Below, piece after piece: positions 1-9,531 of a DNA stretch of 64,000 nucleotides. The notes beneath the pieces are model-generated. The model ran no database searches, was not told where the DNA came from, and worked only from the letters and a program-made list of their open reading frames with translations. Location of the stretch: the NCBI RefSeq assembly GCF_000026945.1, contig NC_012867.1:1934501-1998500 (forward strand). Direction: 5' to 3'. A program made the translations under genes and the position numbers. Source of the stretch: Candida dubliniensis CD36. Lineage: Eukaryota; Ascomycota; Pichiomycetes; Serinales; Debaryomycetaceae. Position 1 is the first letter of the stretch, and each line of letters starts with the position of its first letter.

Positions 1-166
1 AAATAAAATGGAGATTGATATGATTTTTAGCAGTTCTCAACTGGGTGGCTACATTTCCGAAGTGGATTCAAATGGCTCATTGGATGCTTTTCTTACAGAT
101 CCTCTTGTGCTTTATTCAGGAAATTATGACGAGGGTGATACAAGCTTCATACCAGACTATTCATAA
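1..166 (+). CDS. 3' end of an unidentified gene (C-terminal 54 codons)
   Basis: An open frame enters from the left edge (codons start at base 2) and ends at TAA 164-166. The visible tail is acidic and serine-rich, ending ...FIPDYS. It has no recognisable domain; the composition would suit the activation region of a transcription factor. From remembered gene order in C. albicans, the neighbour of this lipase gene is a Zn2Cys6 regulator (SUC1), but nothing in these residues proves it. One CTG codon here would be read as serine. The gene is convergent with the lipase gene, with about 100 bases between the two stop codons. Confidence 0.6.
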   Translation, partial: NKMEIDMIFSSSQLGGYISEVDSNGSLDAFLTDPLVLYSGNYDEGDTSFIPDYS

Positions 167-273
167 CAAAAAAAAAAAATGGAAAGAGTTTACAAACAAT
201 TGGTATTTATAAAATGTTACGTAATTTATAGATTAGATAAAATTAATTAATTGATTAACGAGAATTTTAGCAA

Positions 274-1554
274 CTATCCTAGTGTATTGTTGAAATAACG
301 ATTATTTAGGATCATTTTTAAAGATGAACGAAAGTATTGACTGACAAATGGTGCAATTCCAGGATATTCGAAATTTGATAAGCGATATATGTGTTTACAC
401 CCTTGTGAGTTCGAATTATTTTTCCATCTCCTGTCAATCCAGGTGATTGCTGCAGGCATACCCGAAAACGCTTCAACCATATGATTATAACTCATATCTT
501 CTGCTATTTCTAGATCAACTTCTGGGTTTGAGCACCAGAGATCTTTTAATTTTAAAATCTCAGAAAATGGCGACATCTCGTTGAATCTTGAATGGAACAA
601 AAATATTGGAATTCGTGGTATGGTTTGAGTTTCAAGAAGGTTATTTATTTCAATGGTTTCCTTTATGATTTTATCATTTAACACTTGGGCATCATAGACT
701 CCGCCAATCATTTTTTGAAAGAAGAATTTTTTGCAAATGGGGAATAAACACGCAAGGGGCTGTAATGCACCATAATGTATTATTCTGTCCCTGAAATGGC
801 TATACTCATTTGCTAATCCATTGAATATGTTAACTATTAGACCTGAATATGGCCCTTCATCAACCCTTTCAATAAATGCAGTGATATTAGGTATGGTGCA
901 CCCAACAGCTGCTCCTACTAATTCAAGTTCTGGAGCATAATTAGGTTGCAAAACTGATGCCCAAAGAGAAGCCACTGCACCATAAGAATACCCCAATAAT
1001 GCAGTTTTTGTCGTCAGGTGTCCGGTTGGATTGAGAAACTTAATTGCTCCTCTGATGCTATCTAATACAGAATAAGCTGATTGTCGTCCTACAGGAAATA
1101 CTGAATTGGGTCCTTCATAATCTGGTACCACCACATACCAGCCTTGGTCTAATAACCCTGAAATAAAAATCAAATCTGCTTGGATCTGAAATGTTTCAAA
1201 TGATGGAACTTGCATGGAATACGATGGTGAACACAGCAATAATGGAGAGTTTTCAAAAGCTTGATGAGATATCAATTTGTTCTTATTGCCATTAGGAGGT
1301 TCTAAAATTGTTGCAACAATGGCAATAGGATTGTTTAATGTATCTTGAGACCTAATTGAGACTTGCCAAGCATTGGAAATGGGAAGATTAACAAACATAC
1401 TGGTTACCGGAAATGGTACTTTCCTCCATTTTAAAATATCACCCAATTTGTTTCTTTCGAGATGTTTCGGTGGGTTATAGAAGTTGTCAATTGCTGGATT
1501 AAGAGGTGCTTGAAGACAAGTTATCAAAGTGATTAAAACAAAGAAAACAAACAT
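274..1554 (-). CDS. LIP7: Secreted triacylglycerol lipase, LIP family (LIP7-like)
   Basis: A 426-residue alpha/beta-hydrolase of the Candida secreted lipase family, which cleaves ester bonds of lipids outside the cell. A hydrophobic leader covers residues 1-15 (MFVFFVLITLITCLQ). The nucleophile elbow is GYSYG at 188-192 (Ser190), where other family members usually have GYSGG. The histidine of the triad is probably His358 in SYNHMVEA. At the position where the family usually has HxxxDE, this protein has HSRFNE (321-326), so the expected acid is Asn325. Several cysteines fit an exported protein. The family usually has about 460 residues, so this is a short, divergent member; that and remembered gene order suggest LIP7. 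The ATG at 1554 is the first in frame and gives a clean signal peptide. Family is certain, the paralogue number less so. Confidence 0.85.
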   Translation of the reverse strand: MFVFFVLITLITCLQAPLNPAIDNFYNPPKHLERNKLGDILKWRKVPFPVTSMFVNLPISNAWQVSIRSQDTLNNPIAIVATILEPPNGNKNKLISHQAFENSPLLLCSPSYSMQVPSFETFQIQADLIFISGLLDQGWYVVVPDYEGPNSVFPVGRQSAYSVLDSIRGAIKFLNPTGHLTTKTALLGYSYGAVASLWASVLQPNYAPELELVGAAVGCTIPNITAFIERVDEGPYSGLIVNIFNGLANEYSHFRDRIIHYGALQPLACLFPICKKFFFQKMIGGVYDAQVLNDKIIKETIEINNLLETQTIPRIPIFLFHSRFNEMSPFSEILKLKDLWCSNPEVDLEIAEDMSYNHMVEAFSGMPAAITWIDRRWKNNSNSQGCKHIYRLSNFEYPGIAPFVSQYFRSSLKMILNNRYFNNTLG

Positions 1555-1950
1555 TTGGTTTACACTTCCTAGAAAAAGAAAACAGACTAATTTGAAGCTA
1601 ATCCAAAAGGGAAATATTTTTGCTCTTATAACATTTGGTTACTGGAAATATCAGAAGGGAGGGCCTATTTATTCCTAGTTATTGCCACATGGCTCCAAAA
1701 ATAAGAAACAATATACATGTCGTGTAAACGGATGGTGTCTTCCCACAAAATATTTACCATAAATAAATATTGACTTAAAGCATCTTAATGCAAAGACATA
1801 TGTCTATATTATATTTCGTAATCTTCCCAATAAACACCTATAAAGACGTTTAATTGTAGTATTGTTCATTGGTAAACCTGAAAGTATCAGAGAAAGGTAT
1901 CTATATACAGAAAAATGCCAAAAACCAAATATATTAATTAATAAAAACAT
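1555..1950. promoter_or_regulatory. Upstream region of the lipase gene
   Basis: About 400 bases between the lipase start and the stop of the next gene, both on the minus strand, so it holds the lipase promoter and the FAR8 terminator. It is AT-rich with no ORF. No factor site can be assigned by eye. Confidence 0.4.
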
Positions 1951-3678
1951 CTAAGCTAAAAATTCTGAAACCTGCTTCAGAGCGATATTCAATTTAATTG
2001 TCCTTCCATCAACATCGTATAACACATCATATGGCAAAAGAGTTAAATCATCACCCGATATGCTGCTTCTAGGGTTTCTATCAGTCTCAAGAATGTCCAC
2101 CAAGGAGTCAATTTTAGCATTATTGAGCCATCCAGCAAAATGGATTCTATTTACTGCCCTACCCTTTGTTAAAAATTTTCTATTATAACTGCCTATTTCC
2201 GTAGATGCAACTGCTCTATTGGACAAATCATAACTTAACTCATACATCTTCAGTAGGAATTGTTGATTGGATGAAGACCGTCCTGAAATGCACAATCCAT
2301 AATATTTGTATGCATCATCCGACTTTACGGTAAACTCAGTTAAGCCACATGATTCAATATCTTGGAAGTCAGACTTAACAGATGTTACTATGTGTTCTTT
2401 GCCAGTGCCTAGTTCAAATTCCATGCTTTTGACATCACCATTCTTTTCAATTACCAAAAGCGTATCGGGTACATCGATGGGGAGTATATCAACGATGTTT
2501 TGCGCCCACGAATCCATTTCAAATTCTTGAGTCGAAACAAGTTTGCCATCTAATAGCATGTCTAATTTAACTTGTTTGTTATTTTCGTCTCTCATGGATT
2601 TTAAATAGATTGTGTTTGGATCATGATAGTACACATCCAAATGGTCGTAGCCTCCATTTTCTTTATCCTTGTCATTCTCACTTGAGCTTGAAGTTGGGAC
2701 TGGGGGTCCCAACAGTGGGAATGAAGACTCCTTTCCCTTAAAATCAAGGTCGTCGTCGTCATCATCATTTATTTGGCTATTCTCGGGTGAGTTATCATCA
2801 AGAGAAAAATCATCATCATCTAAATCAGCAAGGGGATCATCATCGTCACCAAGCACGATTGTAGCAGAATCGCTGGTGTCTGAGATGGCTTTTTCCAAGA
2901 CATCTTCCAATTCAGGGTCCAAGATTTCGTCGTCGTTGAGAATATCGTCGTTTTCCATTTCAGCTTTTTTCTTCTCTTTAGAAATCTCTTTAAGGTCAGT
3001 ATTGCTGCCAAAGTACTGCGCAACTATGGAGCTTGCGTTTCTAACGGGTGATTCATAATCCTTCTCGGCAAAATTATAGGGTTTGCTATTGAAATTAAAG
3101 TCGTCTGCCCTGTTAACCGCAGGCTTCTCTAACAAAGACCCTATATCTTTCACATCGTTACTAGATGATATCAAGGGAGCACTCGGCTGTAAAGTGGGTG
3201 GTTTCAATAATGCTGTAATTTCTTTCATGGACTTAGCCAACCGCTCTTTTGTCCTCTTAATCATCTGTAAATCAGGTTTAGGCATTCTTGCTAGCTCTTC
3301 GGCCGACGGAGTCATTATGATATCTTCAAGGTCTTCCTCGTTTAATTTCAATCTTAGCTTTTTGTTTTCTCTTTGTAATCTCTCAATTGTCTTTTGTTGT
3401 AATTTATTTGTGAATGCTAAACTCTTAATTTCTCCCTCCAATTCCAGTATTTTGAACTTCATTTCACTTCGTTCTAAATTGTTCACAATTTTAAATCGTT
3501 CTAGCTTGGTGAATTCTGATGTTAGATAATTTATAACGCCCGGTAACGTATATGTTGGCTCTGACATTGAGTGTTGGTCATAATTCCTGTTATTATTATT
3601 ATACCATTGTGTTTGCAGGTTTGTGCTATTGCTGCTATTGCTGCTATTGCTTCTACTTCTCAATTTGAATGGTGGCAT
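1951..3678 (-). CDS. FAR8: Striatin-like STRIPAK/FAR complex subunit (Far8-like)
   Basis: A 575-residue protein starting at MPPFKLRS; the frame extends 9 codons further upstream but only from a TTG, so the ATG at 3678 is the start. Residues about 45-112 match the striatin N-terminus: LPGVINYL followed by a long coiled coil rich in E, K, L and R. In yeast Far8 is the striatin-like scaffold of the Far/STRIPAK complex, which controls pheromone arrest and TORC2 signalling with PP2A. The middle (about 225-320) is strongly acidic with DDDD and EE runs. The C-terminal third has diverged WD-like strands (for example KYYGLCISG) rather than clear WD repeats. The striatin assignment rests on the N-terminal signature and architecture. 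Confidence 0.7.
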   Translation of the reverse strand: MPPFKLRSRSNSSNSSNSTNLQTQWYNNNNRNYDQHSMSEPTYTLPGVINYLTSEFTKLERFKIVNNLERSEMKFKILELEGEIKSLAFTNKLQQKTIERLQRENKKLRLKLNEEDLEDIIMTPSAEELARMPKPDLQMIKRTKERLAKSMKEITALLKPPTLQPSAPLISSSNDVKDIGSLLEKPAVNRADDFNFNSKPYNFAEKDYESPVRNASSIVAQYFGSNTDLKEISKEKKKAEMENDDILNDDEILDPELEDVLEKAISDTSDSATIVLGDDDDPLADLDDDDFSLDDNSPENSQINDDDDDDLDFKGKESSFPLLGPPVPTSSSSENDKDKENGGYDHLDVYYHDPNTIYLKSMRDENNKQVKLDMLLDGKLVSTQEFEMDSWAQNIVDILPIDVPDTLLVIEKNGDVKSMEFELGTGKEHIVTSVKSDFQDIESCGLTEFTVKSDDAYKYYGLCISGRSSSNQQFLLKMYELSYDLSNRAVASTEIGSYNRKFLTKGRAVNRIHFAGWLNNAKIDSLVDILETDRNPRSSISGDDLTLLPYDVLYDVDGRTIKLNIALKQVSEFLA

Positions 3679-4101
3679 TGTTGATGAAGCATCTATTAAA
3701 TACAATGAAATTGGGTGATTGAGTGGTTAGATTAGTTTGATTCGTTGTCTGAGTTTATTTATTATTATTTTTTTTTTTTCTAGTTTTGGTTTTGATTTTG
3801 GTTCTTGTTTAATCTTAGTGATCCAACCGAGAGAGAATACGTGGAACCAGAACAAAATCTTGCAAGCCGCTTGGACGTAACAAGACCATACAAAAAAAAA
3901 AACTTCAAAATGATATAACTTGTGATGGTAATGTTGCCACGAAGAAGAAGTTGGTCAGTTTTGATTTCTTTATACGATAAAAAATGATCTTAGAAACACA
4001 AGACTATACACACAGAAAAGTTTGCAGTATTTCTCTATCCGTTTAAGTTAGACGAACGCTTAACGTAATATATACATCCATTATCCATTAATCTACTTGT
4101 T
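3679..4101. promoter_or_regulatory. Upstream region of the FAR8-like gene
   Basis: About 420 bases between two minus-strand genes. It contains short T and A runs (for example near 3769-3779 and 3891-3901) and no ORF; no specific regulatory site is recognised. Confidence 0.35.
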
Positions 4102-4545
4102 CTATTCCTTCTTAGAAATCCAGTCATTCAAACCATATCTATTTCTAGCAATTTCGATGGCATAAAATTGAATTCTAACAGCAAATATGGTTCCATCTTG
4201 TGAATATTCTTCATTCGCTTTCAACCTGAGCAATGTACCAAAGTTGTAATCTTCTATTTCATTGAATTTTTCACAGAAGGTTCTCCATTTAGCTTTTCCT
4301 GTGGTGCTCTTCATATCCTCTTCACGAATAACAGCAACATTGCTTGGTTCTTTAAATTCAGGGAAGTCTTCAAGTAATTGATTGAATATATCATCATCAT
4401 GTTTAGTCAACTTCAATTTAGATCCAGGAATCTTTTCCAATAATGACCAGTAAGTTTCAGCTTGCTGGACTGCTTTAACAGCAAATTGCATTTCGATTTC
4501 TTCTAAGTTATCGGCATTTTCGGCATTAAATGGTTGGGCAGACAT
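4102..4545 (-). CDS. PBDC1/YPL225W-family protein, putative eEF1A chaperone
   Basis: A 147-residue soluble protein with the family hallmarks: AENADNLEEIEMQFAVKAVQ near the start, then AETYWSLLE, LKLTKHDDDIF and a C-terminal block around LRLKANEEYSQDGTIFAVRI. The length matches the yeast YPL225W protein. Members have recently been described as dedicated folding helpers of newly made translation factor eEF1A; the older name refers to a misleading link to polysaccharide biosynthesis. The start ATG (4545) is the first in frame. It has neither a signal peptide nor membrane segments. Confidence 0.85.
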   Translation of the reverse strand: MSAQPFNAENADNLEEIEMQFAVKAVQQAETYWSLLEKIPGSKLKLTKHDDDIFNQLLEDFPEFKEPSNVAVIREEDMKSTTGKAKWRTFCEKFNEIEDYNFGTLLRLKANEEYSQDGTIFAVRIQFYAIEIARNRYGLNDWISKKE

Positions 4546-4718
4546 TATTTCGATGAAGATGTTTTTGAAAGAAAGAAAAGTACTAAAAAAAAACCCAAAA
4601 GAGTTTGTGTTAAATAAGGAGTGGTGAATGAGATTAAATAATTTTTTTTTTTTTTCCGATGGACTCCGCTATATATTTACGTTCTAGTATCTTCTGGATA
4701 GTTCGAGAAGGTACCTAT

Positions 4719-6173
4719 CTAATTTTCTACATTCATATCTTGTAATATCCAATCAGCAGCACGAATGCCACTATCATAAGCACCATGCACACAACCAGCA
4801 CCTTCTGAGATGGTGTGCTCACCTGCAAATCTAATGTAAGGCTCCAGAATCCCACAGCTTTCAAATTCTCCCGACAAATTAATTATTAAATCACTTGGAT
4901 CATCGTTGGTGTACATTGCTGAATAAGAGCCACGAATGTAAGGATTTATTGTCCAGTCTGTAACTATTGTGTTGATCGGATCAGGAATTGGCTCATCATT
5001 GATGGAGAGGTTTTGCAACATTGGTTGATAGTATTGCCAAGCTTGATCAGGATGGGCCTCAAGATAATTTGTCAAAGGTGCTTGTGTGAGTATTACTAGA
5101 CTCGATTTCCCGTTACCAAGATTATGAACACGACCAAAGTTAACAGCAAACAAGGGATAGGTAAACGGTTTCGGTAACTCTGTCAACTCGCTTGATAAAT
5201 CCCCATCTATGTGATCTGCGATAATTTGAAATCTATCTTCAGAATTGTCCCAGAATATCTTGTCAAACTCAAAGATTACTTTACCCAACGCACCAAAATG
5301 TATGGAGTTTATTGAATCCACCAATCTCTGTGGCAACTCCGGTTCCCATTTGATGCTATAGGGAGAACTTTCTTTAAGCAGTAGAATTGATTGAGGAACA
5401 GTGACAATCAAATAGTCACAAAATATTTGTAATCCGCTTTTCGTTTCAACCAACACCCTCTTGTCTCCTTCCTTATTATATCTTATAATTTTGTTTACCG
5501 GTTCTTCCAATAATATCGAAGATTTTGGTATGCAATTGAGTAAACTCTCAACTAAATAGCCATATCCTCGTTTATTCAATAAATTTCTTCCTTGGTGATC
5601 CATTACAGCATGTTTGCCACTAATTCTATCCCAGCTAATTCCAAACCAGAGTTCTAAATACCTCATCATTCTCCCACAATGTTCACGTTGTTCTTCTGTT
5701 ACTAAATGATTATATTTTTCAAAAAACTTTGCAACAATGTCTTGCAAGGACAAATCAGGAACATTTAGACTGTCGTGGAAATACAATTCAATAAACTTTT
5801 CAATGTCTTCTAATACTCTATTTAATTTCTTATCCACAAGAGGCACTTCCCCAGTACTAGAAATGGCTTTGAGATCCTTGTCATCAAAATAGACATCTTT
5901 TTGAACATCTAATAAACTACTACTGATCATATCATTTAAGACTGAATTGTTTAATGAATCATGAAACCATGATGCTCCTAAATCATAGTTTATGCCTAGT
6001 TTGGATTGGGAAGCGTCTGTTGTTTTTAATCTACCACCAACACGATTTTGGGCTTCAGCCACTAGAACGTCTTGACCTGTTAAATTTGATTTAGATAACA
6101 ATGTTTCTGCAGCCTTCAATCCAGAAATTCCGGCTCCAATAATTAAGACTTTTGTGGATTTTGTCTTCGACAT
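4719..6173 (-). CDS. CBP1: Cbp1-like flavin amine oxidase family protein (corticosteroid-binding protein)
   Basis: A 484-residue FAD enzyme of the monoamine/polyamine oxidase family. It opens with the dinucleotide-binding fold VLIIGAGISGLKAAETLL (residues 8-25), then an acidic end of strand 2 and NRVGGRL. The C-terminal FAD motif is RFAGEHTISEGAGCVHGAYD. In C. albicans the member at this place is known as a corticosteroid-binding protein; yeast Fms1, a polyamine oxidase, is the nearest enzyme of known function. The frame runs 26 codons further upstream, but ATG 6173 directly precedes the Rossmann fold and is the likely start. It is divergent from THI13 across about 840 bases. The natural substrate cannot be read from sequence. 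Confidence 0.85.
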   Translation of the reverse strand: MSKTKSTKVLIIGAGISGLKAAETLLSKSNLTGQDVLVAEAQNRVGGRLKTTDASQSKLGINYDLGASWFHDSLNNSVLNDMISSSLLDVQKDVYFDDKDLKAISSTGEVPLVDKKLNRVLEDIEKFIELYFHDSLNVPDLSLQDIVAKFFEKYNHLVTEEQREHCGRMMRYLELWFGISWDRISGKHAVMDHQGRNLLNKRGYGYLVESLLNCIPKSSILLEEPVNKIIRYNKEGDKRVLVETKSGLQIFCDYLIVTVPQSILLLKESSPYSIKWEPELPQRLVDSINSIHFGALGKVIFEFDKIFWDNSEDRFQIIADHIDGDLSSELTELPKPFTYPLFAVNFGRVHNLGNGKSSLVILTQAPLTNYLEAHPDQAWQYYQPMLQNLSINDEPIPDPINTIVTDWTINPYIRGSYSAMYTNDDPSDLIINLSGEFESCGILEPYIRFAGEHTISEGAGCVHGAYDSGIRAADWILQDMNVEN

Positions 6174-7017
6174 GGTGGGACAGATGTAAAACTGTTTAGC
6201 TTTAGTTATTCCGCCAAAAAAAAAAGTGGCTCGATATAATTTTTTCTTCAATAAAAGAAATGGACTGGTTGAATATTATAGATTCGTATAAAAACTAATT
6301 TTAAAGGTCTCGCAACGAATCTCCGAAACAATCTGCTTAATTTTTTCTTTCTTATTCGAATGTTTACAGGTCTATGAATATCTGATTTAATTGATGCACT
6401 AGAGAGCATTTTCTCATTGATATGAATTACAACTTGATAGAATCATAGTGATGGAAGTTTAAGAGTTTAATTCTATGTTACGACTACCTAGCCATTGCAG
6501 ATACAAAAATGTTTACAAACATACTAGATGTCAACAGTTTTCCATGAGCATAATTCCCTCACCCAACCAAAATAATTAACTACCCAACTGCTTAAAGGGA
6601 CCAAACCTTATAATTGAATAGCAAGTGCAAGCTATTGTTTTGTTATTAACATGCAGATATGAATCCTTTTGTATCAAGTTACTGGTGTATTGGAACGACG
6701 ATTAAGAAAAAAAGTTTACAACAATATTCATGCGATTAACAGGTTTCTCCAATTACAATTGTCTAACCCCTTTAACCCATATCACAAAAAAAAAAAAAAA
6801 AAAAGGAGGGGGGATGTTTGAATATGCCATTATGAAGTCAGTTATCTTAACAGAGATTGGACTGGTTAAACAGTGAATTTTAAATATATTAAAGTTTGCT
6901 ATGCGTTTAACTCAACTGTCCACTGGTAGATCATATACTATAAATATGGGCTATGATCTCCTATCCCTCCAAGCAACAACTATTGTCTTTTAATCAATCA
7001 AGAAAGAAGATTACAAA
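6174..7017. promoter_or_regulatory. Divergent promoter region, CBP1 / THI13
   Basis: About 840 bases between two divergent starts. The THI13 side has a TATA box (TATAAATA 6939-6946) about 70 bases before the ATG, flanked by a perfect 8-base inverted repeat. An 18-base A run followed by a short G run lies near 6786-6813. The rest is AT-rich and no other site is recognised. Confidence 0.6.
6928..6959. promoter_or_regulatory. Inverted repeat flanking the THI13 TATA box
   Basis: AGATCATA (6928-6935) and TATGATCT (6952-6959) are perfect inverted copies separated by 16 bases; the TATA element TATAAATA (6939-6946) sits between them. The arrangement could be a dimeric factor site, but no factor is known to me for it. 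Confidence 0.4.
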
Positions 7018-8037
7018 ATGTCTACTAATAAAATCACATTTTTATTGAATTGGGAAGCTGCTCCATATCATATTCCAATTTATTTGGCTAATATTAAAGG
7101 TTATTTCAAAGATGAGGATCTTGATATTGCAATCTTGGAACCATCTAACCCATCTGATGTTACTGAATTAATTGGATCAGGCAAAGTTGATATGGGTTTG
7201 AAAGCTATGGTTCACACATTGGCTGCTAAAGCTAGAGGATTTCCTGTAACATCAATTGGATCTTTGTTGGACGAGCCATTCACAGGTATATGTTATTTGG
7301 AAGGGTCTGGTATTACTTCCGATTTCCGATCTTTGAAAGGTAAGAGAATCGGCTATGTTGGTGAGTTTGGTAAAATTCAAGTTGATGAATTAACAAAACA
7401 TTATGGCATGACACCTGATGATTACGTTTCAGTTAGATGTGGTATGAATGTGGCAAAGTATATTTTGGAGGGGACTATCGATTGTGGTATTGGAATCGAA
7501 TGTATTCAACAAGTAGAATTAGAAGAAGCTTTGAAACAACAAGGGAAAAGTCCAAACGATGCCAAAATGTTGAGAATCGATAAATTGGCCGAATTGGGTT
7601 GTTGCTGCTTTTGTACAATCTTGTACATTTCCAATGACAAATTCATTGCTGAAAACCCCCAAACAATTAAGAAATTCTTGAAAGCAATCAAGAGAGCCAC
7701 TGATTACATGTTGGCCCATCCACATGAAGCTTGGACTGAATATGGTAATTTCAAACCCACTATGCAAACAGAATTGAACACCAAAAAATTTCAAAGATGT
7801 TATGCGTACTTTTCTGAATCGTTGTACAATGTTCATCGTGATTGGAAAAAAGTCAACAATTATGGTAAGAGGTTGGAAATTTTACCAGAAGATTACATTC
7901 CAAATTATACTAATGAGTATCTTTCATGGCCAGAGCCTAAAGAGGTTGATGACCCAGAGAAAGCACAGGATTTGATGCTTAAACATCAAGAAGAATGTAA
8001 AGCATGTGGTGGTTATAAGAGATTGGTACCTGCCTAA
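7018..8037 (+). CDS. THI13: Thi5/Thi13 family pyrimidine (HMP-phosphate) synthase
   Basis: A 339-residue enzyme that makes 4-amino-5-hydroxymethyl-2-methylpyrimidine phosphate, the thiamine pyrimidine, from pyridoxal phosphate and one of its own histidines; each protein works once. The key residues are visible: Lys62 (binds PLP) and His66 (substrate histidine) in [11 protein letters not shown], and the iron-linked cysteine motif CCCFC at 195-199. The fold is that of periplasmic binding proteins (NMT1/THI5-like). Length and motifs match the well-studied C. albicans and S. cerevisiae enzymes. Genes of this family are usually repressed by thiamine. ATG 7018 follows a purine-rich leader and a TATA box at 6939. 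Confidence 0.97.
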   Translation: MSTNKITFLLNWEAAPYHIPIYLANIKGYFKDEDLDIAILEPSNPSDVTELIGSGKVDMGLKAMVHTLAAKARGFPVTSIGSLLDEPFTGICYLEGSGITSDFRSLKGKRIGYVGEFGKIQVDELTKHYGMTPDDYVSVRCGMNVAKYILEGTIDCGIGIECIQQVELEEALKQQGKSPNDAKMLRIDKLAELGCCCFCTILYISNDKFIAENPQTIKKFLKAIKRATDYMLAHPHEAWTEYGNFKPTMQTELNTKKFQRCYAYFSESLYNVHRDWKKVNNYGKRLEILPEDYIPNYTNEYLSWPEPKEVDDPEKAQDLMLKHQEECKACGGYKRLVPA

Positions 8038-8195
8038 AAGGGTCAACAACTGGCTTTCTTCTTTCTTTGCACTTATAATATAGTAAAAATGTGTATATTG
8101 TTGTTTGATTTGCACAATAAGAAACAAACAATATGTATTTTCAACACACACATATATATATATATATTTACAAGAAATTTTTTTTCATAGTCTCT

Positions 8196-9104
8196 TCATT
8201 TATAAAGAAATCCAAAGATTCCTTCCTTTTTCTGTATTCTCTCTTTTTCTGGGATAAAAGCTTCAGAGTATTTGGCTATTTTCGTTGCACTCTCGAGAGC
8301 TTCGGATTCTCTACCAATAACATCAACAAAGTTACCTTCTGGATCAATCAAATAAAAGAAAATCAGATGGTCAACCAAGTAATCTTGACCTGGCTTGACA
8401 TCGGGTGGGGTGGAGAAATACACTCTGAATTTTTTACAAGTATTCTTGACTTGTTCAAATGTACCAGTCAACCCAATTATACCTGGATGGAAATCGTTCA
8501 AGTACGCATCAAGAACTTCAGGAGTGTCTCTGGCAGGATCACATGTGATAAATACTGGTTGTATAGGTACACCATCTTTGGCCAATTTATCCAACATATC
8601 TCCCAATTTATCCAATTCTTCAGGACAAACATCTGGACAATGAGTGAATCCAAAATATAAAATGGAAAATCTCTTGAAATTGGGATCAACCAAGTTTTGC
8701 TCTGTAAATTTGTTACCTTTGGTATCTTGCAACGTAAATGGACCACCAATCAATGGAGTACCAATAGATTTATTAGCTTCCATTTCACGTCTTTTGTGTA
8801 ATCTTTCTTTTTCTCTTTGAAAATAATAGGCACCAAACCCACCTACTGTCAATAAAAGAAGAACAGCCTTCCATGTAGCAAACTCAACTGACATACCAAA
8901 TCCTTGTCTTTTATTCTGGTCTGAAGAACCACCAATGGCAACTCTACTCAATGGTCTTTTCTTTGGTTTAGCAGCTGGTTCATTGGTGGAGTTTTGAGGT
9001 TGTTCTTGTAATCTTCCTGCGGAAACACTAAACAATCGACTTGATTGTAATATATTCCTTGGTCTGATAGTAGACCTTAAAGCAAGCCTAGATAACATGT
9101 TCAT
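8196..9104 (-). CDS. SCO1: Sco1-like mitochondrial copper chaperone for cytochrome c oxidase
   Basis: A 302-residue inner-membrane protein that passes copper to the CuA site of cytochrome oxidase subunit 2. The N-terminus is an arginine/serine-rich mitochondrial targeting sequence. One membrane segment lies at about 78-96, followed by a basic stretch, then a thioredoxin-like domain facing the intermembrane space. Copper ligands are clear: CPDVC (156-160) and His246 in VDHLIFFYLIDP. The motif FGFTHCPDVCPEELDK is diagnostic. A second in-frame ATG lies two codons downstream. It is convergent with THI13 with only about 160 bases between stops, and divergent from the SET gene. Confidence 0.95.
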   Translation of the reverse strand: MNMLSRLALRSTIRPRNILQSSRLFSVSAGRLQEQPQNSTNEPAAKPKKRPLSRVAIGGSSDQNKRQGFGMSVEFATWKAVLLLLTVGGFGAYYFQREKERLHKRREMEANKSIGTPLIGGPFTLQDTKGNKFTEQNLVDPNFKRFSILYFGFTHCPDVCPEELDKLGDMLDKLAKDGVPIQPVFITCDPARDTPEVLDAYLNDFHPGIIGLTGTFEQVKNTCKKFRVYFSTPPDVKPGQDYLVDHLIFFYLIDPEGNFVDVIGRESEALESATKIAKYSEAFIPEKERIQKKEGIFGFLYK

Positions 9105-9531
9105 GTGTTGGATGTATGATTTCTTTGACGGGGTTTAAGTCTTGGAGAGTTGAAAAAAAAGTGGGTTGATGGAAAACTTGAATGCGGAATTTTGATGTCA
9201 ATGTTAGAAACGGGAAATGGTCTATTTTTAATGGAATACACGACTCTTGAACTTGAATATTTTGCAGCCCCCTTTTTACAAGTTCTAGTTCTGTCATAAT
9301 ATAATTAAACCCAAAAAAAGATGTCTATTAGAAAAATAATCAATTAGGTTAAAAATAATCTCCTCATTTATTGAGGGAGCCAATCCTTGGTGTATACTTT
9401 GTTTTGTTGTGATGTTCTTTGTGAAAAAATTGACACTCGAGATGCCCTCAAAGAGAGCCTAGACAAAAAAAAAAAAAAAGAAGTCAACAGATTGTAACTC
9501 TCTTCAGCAACTGATATTGTTTTACCAAGTG
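9105..9531. promoter_or_regulatory. Divergent promoter region, SCO1 / SET-domain gene
   Basis: About 430 bases between divergent starts. An A run lies at 9464-9479. The minus-strand open frame in this interval is short and not convincing. No specific factor site is recognised. Confidence 0.35.

Noticed and set aside
1728..1740. ACGGATGGTGTCT, similar to part of the Candida telomere repeat
   Set aside because: Only a partial match, once, inside an ordinary promoter; no tandem copies.
8133..8660. 175-codon plus-strand ORF antisense to SCO1
   Set aside because: It lies opposite a clear SCO1 gene and starts in a TA repeat; its sequence is the mirror of coding DNA.
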